Shown here piece after piece: positions 12,201 to 24,500 of a stretch of DNA of 64,000 nt (the first letter of the stretch is position 1; every line of letters begins with the position of its first letter). The DNA lies in the NCBI RefSeq assembly GCF_021018805.1, contig NC_086254.1, forward strand, positions 24,861,300-24,925,299, in the 5' to 3' direction. The stretch is from Prinia subflava. Its lineage: Eukaryota > Chordata > Aves > Passeriformes > Cisticolidae. Under the pieces are notes generated by a model. The model saw only the letters and a list, made by a program, of their open reading frames with translations, was not told the origin of the DNA and searched no databases. Position numbers and translations under genes: made by a program.

Positions 12201-12630
12201 TGCCATGAGGCCTTTCTTTGGCTACAACTTTGGCAAGTACTTGGCCCACTGGCTGAGCATGGCTCACCGTCCAGCTGCAAAACTGCCCAGGATCTTCCAC
12301 GTGAACTGGTTCCGGAAAGACAGCCAAGGGAGATTCCTGTGGCCTGGCTTCGGAGAGAACTCCCGCGTGCTGGAGTGGATGTTCAACAGGATTGAAGGGA
12401 AAGCCTCTGCCAAAACGACTGCCATAGGTTACATCCCTACTGATACTGCTCTGAACTTGAAGGGCTTAGATGATGTCAACCTGACCGAACTGTTCGAGAT
12501 CTCGAAAGAGTTCTGGGAAAAGGAGGTAGAAGAAATCAAGCAATATTTTGAAGTGCAAGTTAATGCTGACCTTCCCTATGAAATAGAAAGGGAATTGCTT
12601 GCCTTAGAGATGAGGATAAAACAGCTGTAA
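6034..12630 (+). CDS. PCK1: phosphoenolpyruvate carboxykinase, cytosolic (GTP)
   Basis: PCK1 converts oxaloacetate plus GTP to phosphoenolpyruvate, CO2 and GDP in the cytosol, the committed step of gluconeogenesis and of glyceroneogenesis. Nine coding exons join in phase to 622 codons, the usual vertebrate length: 6034-6257, 7633-7814, 8415-8618, 8972-9159, 10054-10216, 10335-10559, 10655-10786, 11500-11595 and 12176-12630. All introns are GT-AG. Active-site residues read as intact: Arg87, Tyr235, Lys243/244, His264, the P-loop (Ser286-Asn292) with Cys288 and Lys290, Asp310/311, Arg405, Arg436, the omega loop from Ala464, and Phe517, Phe525, Phe530 and Asn533. There is no N-terminal mitochondrial extension, so this is PCK1 and not PCK2. 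The start is the first ATG of the spliced message, with A at -3. Introns 6 and 7 are very short (118 and 95 bp). Confidence 0.97.
7633..7814 (+). CDS. PCK1: PCK1 exon 3 (residues 75-136)
   Basis: The exon runs from the acceptor after GAAATGCAG to the donor GTAGGC. It contains [12 protein letters not shown], which includes PEP-binding Arg87 and Ser90, a serine reported as phosphorylated in the human enzyme. It ends in the first base of Gly136. Confidence 0.95.
8415..8618 (+). CDS. PCK1: PCK1 exon 4 (residues 136-204)
   Basis: The exon encodes the strongly conserved [16 protein letters not shown] region and the MRIMTRMG helix. It ends inside codon Glu204 before GTAAGA. The splice junctions restore the family sequence without a gap. 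Confidence 0.95.
8623..8679. repeat. 19-bp tandem repeat in PCK1 intron 4
   Basis: Three copies of a unit starting GAGCCATNAAAAA (at 8623, 8642 and 8661) begin four bases after the exon 4 donor. The array is close enough to the splice site that copy-number changes could alter the downstream intronic context. Confidence 0.88.
8972..9159 (+). CDS. PCK1: PCK1 exon 5 (residues 204-266)
   Basis: The exon carries the substrate and metal-binding segment [13 protein letters not shown] with Tyr235, Gly237, Lys243 and Lys244, and the manganese ligand His264. The donor GTAAGA at 9160 leaves a phase-0 junction. Confidence 0.96.
10054..10216 (+). CDS. PCK1: PCK1 exon 6 (P-loop, residues 267-321)
   Basis: The exon encodes the nucleotide-binding P-loop ([13 protein letters not shown], residues 284-296) with reactive Cys288, catalytic Lys290 and metal-binding Thr291. 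The acidic pair Asp310-Asp311 lies in the following VGDDIAWM. It starts after TTTTTCAATAG and ends before GTATGG. Confidence 0.97.
10335..10559 (+). CDS. PCK1: PCK1 exon 7 (residues 321-396)
   Basis: The exon contains the conserved [16 protein letters not shown] and [13 protein letters not shown] segments of the C-terminal nucleotide-binding lobe. It ends in the first base of Gly396, and the next intron is only 95 bp. Confidence 0.96.
10655..10786 (+). CDS. PCK1: PCK1 exon 8 (residues 396-440)
   Basis: The exon contains [11 protein letters not shown] with Arg405, which contacts substrate, and the GGRRPAG motif with Arg436, which contacts the nucleotide phosphates. The donor is GTAAGA at 10787. 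Confidence 0.95.
11500..11595 (+). CDS. PCK1: PCK1 exon 9 (omega-loop lid, residues 440-472)
   Basis: This 96-nt exon encodes [14 protein letters not shown], which includes most of the flexible omega-loop lid that closes over the active site during catalysis. The acceptor follows TCTTTATAG and the donor is GTAAAT. Confidence 0.95.
12176..12630 (+). CDS. PCK1: PCK1 exon 10 coding part (residues 472-622)
   Basis: The last coding exon carries Phe517, Phe525, Phe530 and Asn533, the aromatic pocket that holds the guanine base and explains GTP rather than ATP use. The C-terminal helical tail ends in RIKQL and TAA. Residue 594 is Gln, preceded by Lys593; human has Lys594. Confidence 0.96.
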
Positions 12631-13262
12631 GCTGATCAAACTCACAATTATTTATCAATTCGCACATGCTAAGACAGGGCAGACACGTTTTACCAAATCA
12701 CCACTGGAAGCATAACAGCACACTGATGGGCAGGGGGTTATAATGAAAGTAGGTCATAGCTTAGTTAGGATATGGACACAGAGACATTCTAGAAATAACT
12801 CCAGACCTAATGATTTATAACTGCATCGGTTGTTGTGAATAGGTGAGCAGCTGTGGGAGTGCACGTGTGCAGGGTCTGAAACCCCTGCTCTGTCACTTAC
12901 ATGCACACAGAGCCATGATGGGTGTAAATTATTTGCCTAGTTCTGCAGATACAATCCAAACCAATCCAGCCTTCAAGTTGTAGCACATTGTTTCCATCAT
13001 AGAAACCTCTGGAGTCTCAGACTCCGCTCGAAAGAGGAGAGAAAATTAGATGCTGTATATATGTATTACCTAAACGTATTTCATGTCTTAAATACTTTTT
13101 AGAAAAATGAAGTTGTAACTTCTATCAGAGTGAAAGATGACTTTATATTACTAATGCATATTTAAGATATTGCTATTATATATTACTCATGTTCCTGTGA
13201 TTTCCAGATGTTTTGAATGGCTTGTTCTTAAACTATAAAATAAATGTTTATACAAAACATTA
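12631..13262 (+). other. PCK1 3'UTR
   Basis: The 3'UTR is about 630 bp, ending just after the poly(A) signal. The stretch from about 13050 to 13200 is AU-rich with repeated TATATAT and TATTA motifs. In rodents, AU-rich 3'UTR elements of PCK1 control mRNA stability, and this stretch is a plausible equivalent by position and composition only. Confidence 0.8.
13239..13244 (+). terminator. PCK1 poly(A) signal AATAAA
   Basis: This is a canonical hexamer about 610 bp after the stop codon. Cleavage is expected near 13260. No stronger signal occurs between the stop codon and this point. Confidence 0.85.
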
Positions 13263-16200
13263 CCTCATTTCCAGTATTCTTGCTGTTTATAAACTGCATG
13301 CATATAAATTGAGGCTCCTGTCAATACCACAGCACAGGGACAGATGTACATGTGGAAGTTAGATGTTGACTAGAGTTGATCTGCTACTCCTGAGCCAAGT
13401 TTAAGCCACATACTGTCTCTGCAGCTTTGGTTCAAGCCAAAGGAGTGATCCAACAATTATGATACCAGCTGTGAGCAGTCATCCAGATGGTGACACACTC
13501 TTCATAACTGGGCACTGTTAGTTACTGCAGGCATTTATAAAATAAACTACCCTCTAGGAAAGCCCCATCTTAGGACCTTGCTCATTTGTTAAAGTCATAG
13601 GATTTGTCCCTGTTCCACAGTACCTTGGCTTTTGCAAGAGTAATGAGTGCAGCTGTTGAAGTAAAGAGAATTTGGGAAAAAGTTTTCCAGATTTGTCGGG
13701 ATGCCTAAAGCCTTAGAGCTCAATGAAAATCAGGGAGGGAACCTGTGTTGGCTTCCTTGTTGAGCCAAGACACTAAAACCAGCCTATGTTCTCCCAATTA
13801 GAGGTGTCATTTATGTGCTTCCCATGTCCCTGGCCAGTATCCTACTTTTTCACTTTGAATGCTTGATCTCCCAAACATACTGCAAATATTTGCTTAGCAA
13901 AAAGAAAATCACTTACATTGTGTAATAAGCCTTTTTACAGACCCTGCTTCCTTGCAGAGCAAACAGTGCCAGGGCTGGTCAACAACTGCCCTTCAAAGTT
14001 TGCTAGGAGAGGTCACATAATCTGAAAAGGCTCTAACTACCCCCTGACCCCATGTTTAACACTTAACACAAACATCATCAGTTCTGAAATGAATAATAGA
14101 GCCCAAGTCAATGCATAGGTCACAAAAGAACAGAGTGGAAAGCTGTGATGGAAGTGGAGGAGAGTGGTGCAGAGGTGATCAAAATCACATCTGCATCTCT
14201 TATAGGGTCATCTATATGTGTCCTCTCGAGTGAGCTCCAAATTAACAGAAAAATCAAGGTGGAAGTGAGTAAATAAGTCAGAAGAAGTGAGCCAAGGAAG
14301 ACTGGAATGTGCACTCCTCATATTCAATCATTATTATCAAGTGTATAAAATAAAGCTGCTAATAAAGTAATTCTGCAAATAGCTGATGAAAAGCCTGGGA
14401 CATTCAGAACTGGAGTGACAGTTCTGGGCTGGTATTTGGATACGTCTAAGGAAGAACAAGGAGAGCTGAGCAAAATCATCACGGTGATACCAGCGAGTTA
14501 TGGCCAGCTACAGCCTCAGGGTTTCTCATGGGCCTCGAGAGAGGATCCCAGCCCTGAGCAGTGCAAACGTTCCAGGCACAGCTTGAAATGCTGCCCAGGA
14601 GAGGTACAGGAGCCTGGGGCTTTCCAGAGCTCTCTGAGCACTCCCAAACACAACCAGGCTCAAAAGAGTGTTCCAAGGAAACGACTCCCACTCCCTGCCA
14701 GAGGGATCCATGCCAGGGGCCCAAGCCCAGTAGGCATATGGACATGGGAAAATCAAGTGACACTTCTCCCATGAAATGCTGCTCCGTGAGGAGATACAGA
14801 TGCCATCACTGAGGTCTTACAGCACACGCCCAGCTCCAGCAACACTGGTTATAAAATGCTAACTGCCTTGGGAACATCTTACAGCCCAAAACACTGACTT
14901 TCATATTCTGGCTAAACCCCTGCTTTCTCCTCCTCACCCCAAGAAATCAGGGAATTTCCCTTCCTTTGACCACCACTGCCCTCAGGTTCTGCTCTGGGTG
15001 TTTTTTCCGTGTAACACAACACAATTCATGGACAGTGCCTATCATGAGCTCCTCTGGCAAAAAATATTTAAACCATTTGTGGTTCTCCCATTGCACACAC
15101 TTTAACCACATGCATCTTTTCAAACACTGTTCAGAGACACAGATCATTCCAGAAACCAGAAAATGGGGGGGAAAACCTGCTGTACTGTTAAGAACGAGAA
15201 CAAGAAAATGAGTTTTTGCGTGAGTCATTCAACAGCTCCTTTGTATGTAAATATATCCTCAACCCATCAGCATCTATGGGGAGTACAATTTACATTTTGA
15301 ATGATCAAAATGTTTAGTATTGGCAGAGAAAATGTTTAAAAAGAGAGAAGGCGGTGGTTTAAAATTTAGAAACTTAGTCAACTGTGCCAGATTATGATCT
15401 CAACTCTTCTCCCTCCAACAAATACTATGCTCCATAAAAACAAAATGCTTTTAAATTGAAATTTGGAAGTTCCCCTGATTTTGAAAAGAAAGAGGGGAAG
15501 GCAATAAATGCAATAAATTTCAACAAATTAGTAGAGAAATATAAAACTTGGCCTATTAAATGCAATTCAGAGAGGGGAAGAACAGGCAAGACTAACACAT
15601 GAAGTGTACAGAGACATAACATTTGCAGCAGCTGTGTTATGAAATGCACTTGGTATTCTGGGAAGTGAGAAACAAAATACTTTGTTAAAACACTTGTGGA
15701 TGTACCGGTGGCTCAGAACAAGAGAGACAAAATTAAAATCACAGTTTAACCATTAATGCTCTTGAGGACACGATCTCTGGTACTTCGTGCTGTGATTCCC
15801 TGGACAAGAGCACTGTGGTGAATGCACCACATCCAGGGAAGCTTGTGCTCAACAGCCTTAAATTTAGCACAGTCCCTCGGGCAAAAAGTCTGGCCTCAGT
15901 GCAAGTGCTCCTGTTAGCACAGATAAATCCAGAGCTCAGATCTAGACCTTGGCTCAATCCTTGCACAGGTTGAGAAGCCTCCAAGCCCGATGCCATCCTT
16001 TGGACTCATTTCTCATGTTTAAGGTCAAGTTTTGACTGTGTTTTGTCTTGTTCCTTCAAATCCCCTTCTCAGATGTCAGTCTCAGCAGTAATTAGCTTGA
16101 GTATATAAGATATCCAGGCACCTGGATTCTGTCAACATGATGAAGGTTAATCCAAATAAATAAATAAACCTGAAAAGCAGCGTCCAGCTTGCTGCAGAAC

Positions 16201-19200
16201 TCATGTTGGAAAATAGTGAAACCCAACTTCAAACCTCTCACAATTCTGCGATGCTATTTTCAGGAAAAGAAGCAAAATTCAGAGAAATGGCATTTGCGCT
16301 CTGGGAAATGCTGTTTTCCAAAAACCTTGGCTACCATAGTAACATGATTTATTCCATCCTTGCGGCAGTATAGTCAGTCAGCTCCCCAACTGAACGACAA
16401 TTATTGTAACTAGAGATGTACCTGGCTGGAAGAGTGTGGGAATGCTGCTATGGATGGCAAAGCAGAGCACTCTGAACTCCAGATCAGTAATTGCTAGTGT
16501 TGATCGTGGAGGACAGTTCTGGCAGAGGTTTAACCTCAGCAGTACAAAAGGGCACATTGGTCAAATGAGAGTTGGCAAATCCCCCTCACCGAGATTCCAA
16601 ACCACGTCCCGCCCCATCTGTGTGTCCTTATGCAGAACAGCTAGGTGGGGAAAATGAGAAAGAAAAAAATCCTAATTGCTATTGTATCCCTTTACTGCAT
16701 TCTGCAGCCACCACGGTTTTGTTGGCTGCAGAACTTTACCAGAGAAGGATTTTGTGAGCAAATTGCAGAAATCCACATATATTAATATGCAAAATTCAGG
16801 CTGTGTCTGATCCTTGCAAACAAAAACATGGTTATGGTGCCTTTGCTGTAAGAGGCCATGCAAAAGACCTCTGAGTTGTCCCTACCCAGTGTGGAGGACT
16901 TTGTTCTGCCTTTGATGCCATCAGTGACAATCACCTTGAAATTTGTTTTGTTCCTCCTCACACTGGTGCTTCTTGCCATGCCTTTTCTCCAGTGTAAATT
17001 GACCAGGCAGGTTCTGAGATGATTCTGTCTTCAGCTTTCCTTCAAGCTGATAAGCTGTAAGTAGAACATTTTCTAATACACATCCCAGAAATGTTCTTTG
17101 TGTCTTCTCTGGAAATGTCAAATGCTGGCCATTGGAAAAGGGAGAACATCTGGTTTAATCCTCCCGAAGGAACATATCAAAGTTTTTGTGCTGTTTTTTT
17201 ATGCAGCCTCAAGGCCTTTTATTCAGCTAAAAAATCCTTTTGTAAAACTGCTGTGTTTCATTTTTGTTGTTTTTGTTCTTTGTTTGAACCAAGAATGTAG
17301 TTTTTGTTCCTTTTCTTGTAAAGCATCACAAGGCCATTTCCCAGGTTGAGATGGCCAAGGAACAGTCCCTCCCAGAAACTTGATCCTGATAAACAGCTGC
17401 TCTCCAGCACAAACCAAGCTCATGCTCCACAGAAAATAGCTGCTAGGCTCACAATAAATAGATCTAACCCCTGCTGTGTATAGATTTGTGGGCTTTGAAC
17501 TCAGCTGATAGTCTGAACTTGTCATCCTTCCCATCTCATCAGAAATCCTAGAAAGGCCTGTCACCGTGGAGGAGGCTGGCACAGCAACAGCACAAATGCC
17601 AGCTCTGAACGTGAATAGAACAACAAAACCTCGTTTTACCCACTGGAAACCATCACTATATTTATCTGTGTCTTCCTGAACAGATGAGAAACTTCCCATG
17701 GTGTTCTGGAGCTCCAGATCCTGAGAGCAGCTATGAATAGAGGCTTTAAATTTATCCGAGGTTGGAAAGAGACTGAAGCCTAAAGCTACAAGAGGATGAC
17801 AGTTCAGCTGGCTGGGAAGCCAGCAGAGCCTTGCAAGGGGCATGGAGAGAAATTCCCACCCACAGGGAGAACAACATCACCACCCATGTCCAGGAATGCT
17901 GCAGAAGTGGGGGGACTTTGAATGACGTGGAATCATGAGGGGTACAGCTCTCCCAGGAGTTATTCCTGCTGGCAGGAGGCAGAAAGGTGGTGAGACCCAT
18001 GGGAAGCTTCTGCCTTGACCCTCACTGAGCACCCTGCCTCTCCTTTTCCTATAGCTCATTCAGGCTAAGGTAAACGTGCCTGGACTTTTGTGACACCTCT
18101 GTCCCCGGACTGCCTTAAGTGACAACTTCATGAGGAGCCACGCAGCCAGGACAGTGGAGATGGACAGCTGGCTTTGGTGGTCACCAAAAGAATCTGCACA
18201 AAAATAAACCCCAGAAAAATCCCACATTCAGCTTGGGTTTGCCTCTCAAAGTGACATTACCAACAGTTACATCAAGCTCCAGAGGTAACCAATAGGGGGG
18301 AAAAAACCTATAAATTAGCTATAAATTTAAACTAGGACAAGAATTGGGAAAGGGAGGGGGAGGCTGTTTGAGAGCTGTGGGTTGACTGGTGGTCTCAGAG
18401 TGCAAAAACAATAGCCTTCTGACACTAATAAGTAGAAGCAAGCCTTGGATTCTGTGGAGTTTTCTTGGTCTTTATTCTATAAAGACAGAAACCTGGCTCT
18501 ATTTCATCATAGTTATCTACACTCAGGCACCCCTCCACCCTTGAAGGAGATTAGTAGTGATAATGCATCTGGTACCTGCCCCAGCAATAACAGATCTATG
18601 TGGAGAAGATTACAAGAAATTGTTTGGACTTCTGCCCAGTCCTACAAGTCCCACCAACCATTTCCAAAAGTCCCATCAGTTTTTACGGCTTGTCTCTCAA
18701 GAAGGCTGCAGAAACCTACATGAGGGAGAGACTTTAAAAAGATTTTTGCAGACATTTATTTCTGGCCAAATTATGATTGCTTGGAGGAAAAAGAAGCCAC
18801 CATACAAATCTTGTTAGAGACTTCAGCAGGAACTCACAAACCCATGCAGAACCAAGATAAGCTAAAAAAAGCAATTGCATCCAGGAAGGAAAGACAGGCC
18901 AGCCAGCCAAATGCAACTCTTAATTCCAACCCGTGACAGACCCCTGGGGCAGCTCCAAAGCCACTTAGCACAAGTGTGGAGCTGGGCCAGGAGGAGTCGC
19001 TGGCACCAGACGAGCAGCTCTGGCAAGTCCCCGCTGCAATCTGATGATTTGCTGAGGGGGACAGACTCAGACAGGCTCGGTGCCCTCAGGACCAGTCCCC
19101 TTCCCCAAAATCCCCCAGGCTGAGAGCTCCAGGGACACGGTGATCCCCTGAGCTCCCTGCTCATGGGGGAAAGCAGGGTAACAGCACATCTGTCAACAGC

Positions 19201-21470
19201 ACAGGAACACTCCGGCCCGGCAGGAGCCTGGCTCAGCCGTCTGCAGTCCAAGGTCTGAAGGGCAGCCTGCCTTCCAGGGATCCAGCAGCTCCAAGGAAAT
19301 GTGTCCTGGAGCAAATGTCTGCGACTAGGCAGCCCAAAGGCCCCCTGCACACGCCCTGCACACACCGTGCCCACGCTGTGCTACACGGGAGGTGAATTTC
19401 CCAGGGAACCCAGGGGATAAAACAACACGCAGAGCATCTTGAGAGGATAAAGGTTAATCCTGTGCCCCTCAGCCTCTCCAGTGGGCCTCACCAGATGGAC
19501 TGCCCTGCCAGCATGACACATGGCACTCCAGCACGGAATTACCAGGCACTGGGAATATTCACAACAGCGAGGAAAGTGCTTTCTTTTCAGGGACACGGTG
19601 CACAGAGCTGCCAGGAAGGTGACAGGACTGATTAGTCTTGTGCAGGGCTGCGGGACTGCTGACAACTGCCTGGCCTGGGGGTCCCCGAGCAGCACTGCTC
19701 AGTGCTGTAGGAGGAAGGTAAAGGAGGGGGACCAGATGGTTTCTAGCAATGACAGCTACAAAACTCCCTGCAGGCTGTGTCACACTGCTGCTCCACCTCC
19801 AAACAAGCAGCTCTCACATACAGCTACACCCTTAGACAGTGGAACCTGGGAACTTCTTCTGTTCCAGGTGTTGGGGAGCATCTCCCAGTCTCCTGGTCCA
19901 GGTGAGGGTGTTGGCTGGTTGCTGTCCCTGCTGCAGGCACAGCAGGAAGGCCCTGCTCCCAAGACATTTATGACAGCGCCAGTTTTTTAAACTATGAATT
20001 TGAACAGAAATCATGTGGCACCCCAAATGTCACTGCCAGGCAGAAGGGAAGTAATGAATCTCCAGCAATATTCCCAACATCATGATTTTAAAGCATAAAA
20101 TGAATATGCACCAGAAGAACTCCTACAGCTGTGGCTGCCTTGGTGAGGCCATTAACAAATGCAGTTTAAGCAGCCAGCCCTGTCTGGGGGGGCTGCCAGG
20201 TCTTTCTCCCATCCTTCTCCCCCCATTGCTCTGCTTATTGTTTGCTTCATTGTTAATCCCACCTAATTTAAAAATAGGAAATTGATTTCTTATGTATCCA
20301 TTACAAACCAAATCATTTCTTTATTACAGCGAGGATCATATTTCATAAGCAAGTCATGGAAAATTAAAACCATGCCTGTTGCTTTGATGAAATAATGGAG
20401 AAAAGTGCTGGAGGGGAAGGCACAGACAGCTGGGGGCTGTCATGCAACCAGTGGTGCAAGTTAACTCTTTGCTTTCATCCAGGGCTCCCAACACTGCCTG
20501 TTCCCTCCTCCAAGCTTCTGGTTATAATGCTAAGCACTCCCTTATCCCTGAACCTCCAAAGCACCTCAGAGAAGGAATGCAACCCCTCTGAACAAAGTGT
20601 GTCAGTGGTTGTGGAGGTTTTGTTGTTAACAGAAGGTTTGCAGCCTGCCTGTGTGCAGAACCAGATTCCTCAGTATTGACACTCCTGAAATTCAGGGTTT
20701 GTTGTTGCACAGAGTGCAAAACACGGGACAAACACCAGCCACACTCAGCCCTTGTAGCATAAATATTTCCAGGCCTTGGGCATATTAGACTGTGCTGCTG
20801 GGAAGGGAGACTCAGACTGAGAGAGCCACAATTGCCTGGAGAGGTCTCAGTGTCCATTGCACACAGGTTATGTCAGTACAGCAGGCACCACATCAACAAC
20901 AAGTTAGCAGTGTACTCTGGCTTAGGGGGGATTATAAATTAAAACAGAGCCATCGTGTGCATTGCTGAGGATTTATGGACTGTCCTGTGAACCTCCCTGT
21001 GGAGCAGACAGGACATGGGTCCTCTGGAGAGTAATCCAGATAAGTGCTACAGCCCGAGGACATTGCAACATCCAACCCAAAGTTCATTGGCTACTTCATT
21101 AACGTGTTGATCTCCAGGAATTACAGCCAAAAACACCCTCTGCAATTTCCCCATCAGGAGCAGAAAGAACACTGAGCTGTCACTGCAGAATTCTTTTCCT
21201 AATGTATCATCTGTAGATGTATCCATATAAAAATGCCATTTCTGAGGACAAAGAATAAGCAAAACTGTCACGACAGACCACAATCAGGCTCCACGAGAGT
21301 GAAGAATAGCAGAAGAGATTATCCTAGAGCAATAATTCATGTCTAGCCTGTTCAGCTCTGAGCGTACCCTTCTGAGCAGGTTGGTTTCATTTCTTTGGGG
21401 TAAGAGTCTCCCATTTTGAAAAAAAGACCCCATTTTTATGGTGTCTTGCCAGTCTGTGTTGCTCTCAAAG
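13263..21470. other. PCK1-PMEPA1 intergenic desert, proximal part
   Basis: No recognisable exon, RNA gene or full transposon. The first 5 kb is AT-leaning; from about 18.9 kb the sequence becomes GC-richer with CA- and CCC-rich patches. The longest open frame here is 206 codons on the minus strand (17223-17843). It has no domain I recognise and no homologue I can name, so I do not call it a gene. Confidence 0.6.
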
Positions 21471-21472
21471 CA

Positions 21473-21524
21473 TGCCATAGAATCACTCAGGTTGGACAAG
21501 ACTTTTAAAATCACTGAGTCCCCA
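21473..21524 (-). mobile_element. CR1 LINE 3'-end-like fragment
   Basis: CATAGAATCACTCAGGTTGG, followed by a GACAAGACTTTTAAAATCACTGAG-like stretch, resembles the reverse complement of the avian CR1 3' end, which typically reads ATAGAATCA...GGTTGGAAAAGACCTTTAAGATCA. Similarity fades beyond about 21525, so this is a short, decayed 5'-truncated copy. I saw no other clear CR1 piece in the window. Confidence 0.6.
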
Positions 21525-24500
21525 TGGCTCAGGGACTTGTTGTTCTTCCTGGAAGTCAGGGCCAGAGAGATTACCATCCTAAAGTAATCCTTACACCAGG
21601 TAAGAGGGCTGGAAACCCTCACCTGATCCTGCTCCAGCTCTGGGAGGAGCCCAGCCAGCCTCCAGCAGGTATTTGCCAGTTCCCTGCAAAGAGCTTCCTT
21701 ACAGCTGAGCCAAGGGAAGTCCTTTAAAACTCTTTATGGTCCCTTTGTGCTGATGATTCTCAGAATAGAAAAACAAGTTTTGTAACTCAGTGGAAGTGAA
21801 GGAAACGAGCTCTTTCCAGGAACATCTTGCAGTGGCCCTGCAGCCCCCACCTCCCTCCAAAGGGCTCCTTTGAGGGACATACCATGCCCCTTTCTACCAG
21901 TTTTTGTACTGGCTGCTACCACGTTCAACCAACTTATTTATGCAATAAATAAAGAATTATCTGTATAAACTACTATAAGTTATGTCCAAGCAGCTCCAAG
22001 ATCAACTAAAACAGCCTCTGTAAAGTTCTGCTATGTGAGAAGAATTCCAGTTTCCTCTTAGGGGGTATTGAGTCTTAATATTTATCAAGTATATACAGAA
22101 TTATTTTCAAAAAGTTTCTTCTTCCGTCTTACCATGTATCACCCAAACAAAACACTCATTAGAACCCTTGGAGGATAATTTCAAAGTGATGTGATAAGTC
22201 ACCAAAAAAAATTCAGGAACATTCATTTGCACTTGCCCGGCAGAGCCGACTCACCAGGCTGATATTTTAATGGAACCACGGGATGTTTTCATTAGCTGCA
22301 TTTGCCACAATGACAGCAACAATAACTCCCAGACAGAAGTCGAGACAAGACTCAGAAATTGGGTCAAACCTTCGGGACAGAGCTGTCACCACAGACACAG
22401 TGTAAGTTACCCTCTCACTGCCCAAGCTCTGCAAGATGTGCTGTTCACTGGTTTGTCTAAACATGATAAAGAAGGGGAAGAAATGAGGGTCATTCTGCCT
22501 TCTGCTGTTCTTCACAATTACCCTGTGTTTAATTGATCTTGATTAATTATTTAAGGTAAAGGGAGCTTTCCTGACCTAACGGCAACATGTAAACTGATTA
22601 ACTTTACAAAGCCAGCAAAATGATCTGCACGGTGAGATCAGCTCTTGTAATCCATTATTTAGGCCAGGTTATCCTGTGTCAGGGCCAAGGAGGTGCTGCC
22701 AGGCACGAGGCAGGACCGTGGAGGTGTGATGGGGATGAGGGTCAGACTCCCCCAGCCCCTCGGCAGCAGTGGGAAGGGAGGAAGAGCAGGGATATGAGGA
22801 AGAGGAGAAGCTGCCCTGAGCAGGAAGGCAGGTTTGAGCAGCCCAGCAGGACCCAGCTGCAGTTTGGCTCACAGACCCAGCACTGCAGAGCCCAGCCCCA
22901 GAGGCAAATGCAAACTGGCCCTCTGCCTGGTTTTATTTTGGCAGCCCTGTCTGTAACATCACCATGGGTTACAGGGCAAAAACCAATTTATTTTGTGCTG
23001 ATAATGCCTATCTTAGCTGAAAATCAATCCCAGATAAAAGCTTCCCAAGAGATCCTGCTTAGATCCGCGTGTGAACATTGCAATGGGAGCAGCAGTGCCC
23101 TACCCAGGCTGATAAGCAACCTGGTACCACTGATTCCTTGTATAACTTAGTAAATTATGCCTATTGGAGGAAGGTGATTTGTTTGGAGATCTACAGTATC
23201 CCCCATCCCTTCTGGCCAATCACTAAGGCAGGCACACAGATAAATGAGAAGAAAACACTCCTCACCACTTTGTCTTCAGGGCAGAAGCAGATAAGGCTGA
23301 TAAGGCAGCAAGTGAAATTCCCCTCCAGGCTCCCACACAGATAAATACCTACTTGGGCAGAGGCTGCTCTGCTGCAGCAAAAATTCTGCCCTGGTTGTTT
23401 GAAATAGCAGCACCTCCAGGCACAAACAGAGCCATAACCTCCCTCCTCCATCGAAAGCTGCTTGTCCAGAGAAGTTATGCTCAAAACAGGTGAGACAGGG
23501 CAACTGGGAGGAAAAAGAGGCACCCAGAGTCCTGCTTGGAGGCACAGGGACAAGCAGCCTTCCCCCAGGCTGGCTCTGTGTAAGGGTAAGGGTGCTGTTA
23601 GTTCACAAAATACAGAGGCAAGAGAGATGTGGGCACCACAAGCCACTCCCAGGTCTGTCACCTGAAGGTGACAACTCCCATCGGAACTGCCCCGTGCTGC
23701 TGCCACCAGCCAGGAGAAAAAGCACAGAAATCAGGAATATCCCCAGCCTGCAGGATGGACCAGTCCCTGTCAACTGGGCACAGAAACCCTCAAATCCTTC
23801 AGTCAGTGAGAATTTCCTAAATGACCTGGCTGTGCCACCAAAGGCTTTGACACCAGCTCCCTCCTTTTTAAACAGAGATTCATGAAGTCTCATAAGCCAT
23901 ATTAAAAAAGAGGCTTTCTGCCAAATTGCTGATACTTCATGTTTTGGGGTTTTTTTCCTCCCACCCCAGTTTCTTTTACATCTCATCAGCTCCTTCCCCA
24001 TATTTATTTCTATTTGGTTTTCTACCTCTGGGAGCAGAGCAAGCCATCAAACCTGGATTAAACATGCAATAAAAGAATTCAAGCCTTGACATGGCCAAAA
24101 TATTGGTTTCCAATGAAACAAAACAAAAGACCAGGGTGAAGTAACTATTTCAGCAGCTTGTGCAGCCGTGTAAATAGATGTTGCCAAGGGAGACTGAGGA
24201 GAGATAAAGATCCACCATCCCTCCAGAGCTCCCAGAGGAAATGTTCAGATCCAAACTCCATTTCCCAGCAGCATTCACCAGTCCAGCTTAAGCCAAAATG
24301 GTGGATAAGCCACATTTTAAAAAATAAATGTTTCAAAAAAGGACAGCAAAGTTCAGGTCTCCCAGCTGGGCACCAGGAAGGCATTTCCTCTCAGGGCAGT
24401 TTCATTTCCGAGCCGTGGGGCATCAGCAGTCTCCTCCCTGTGAGGAAGGGGCTGGGCAGACCTCAGGGCTGACCCAAGACAGAAGTGTTTGTTGTTTTTT

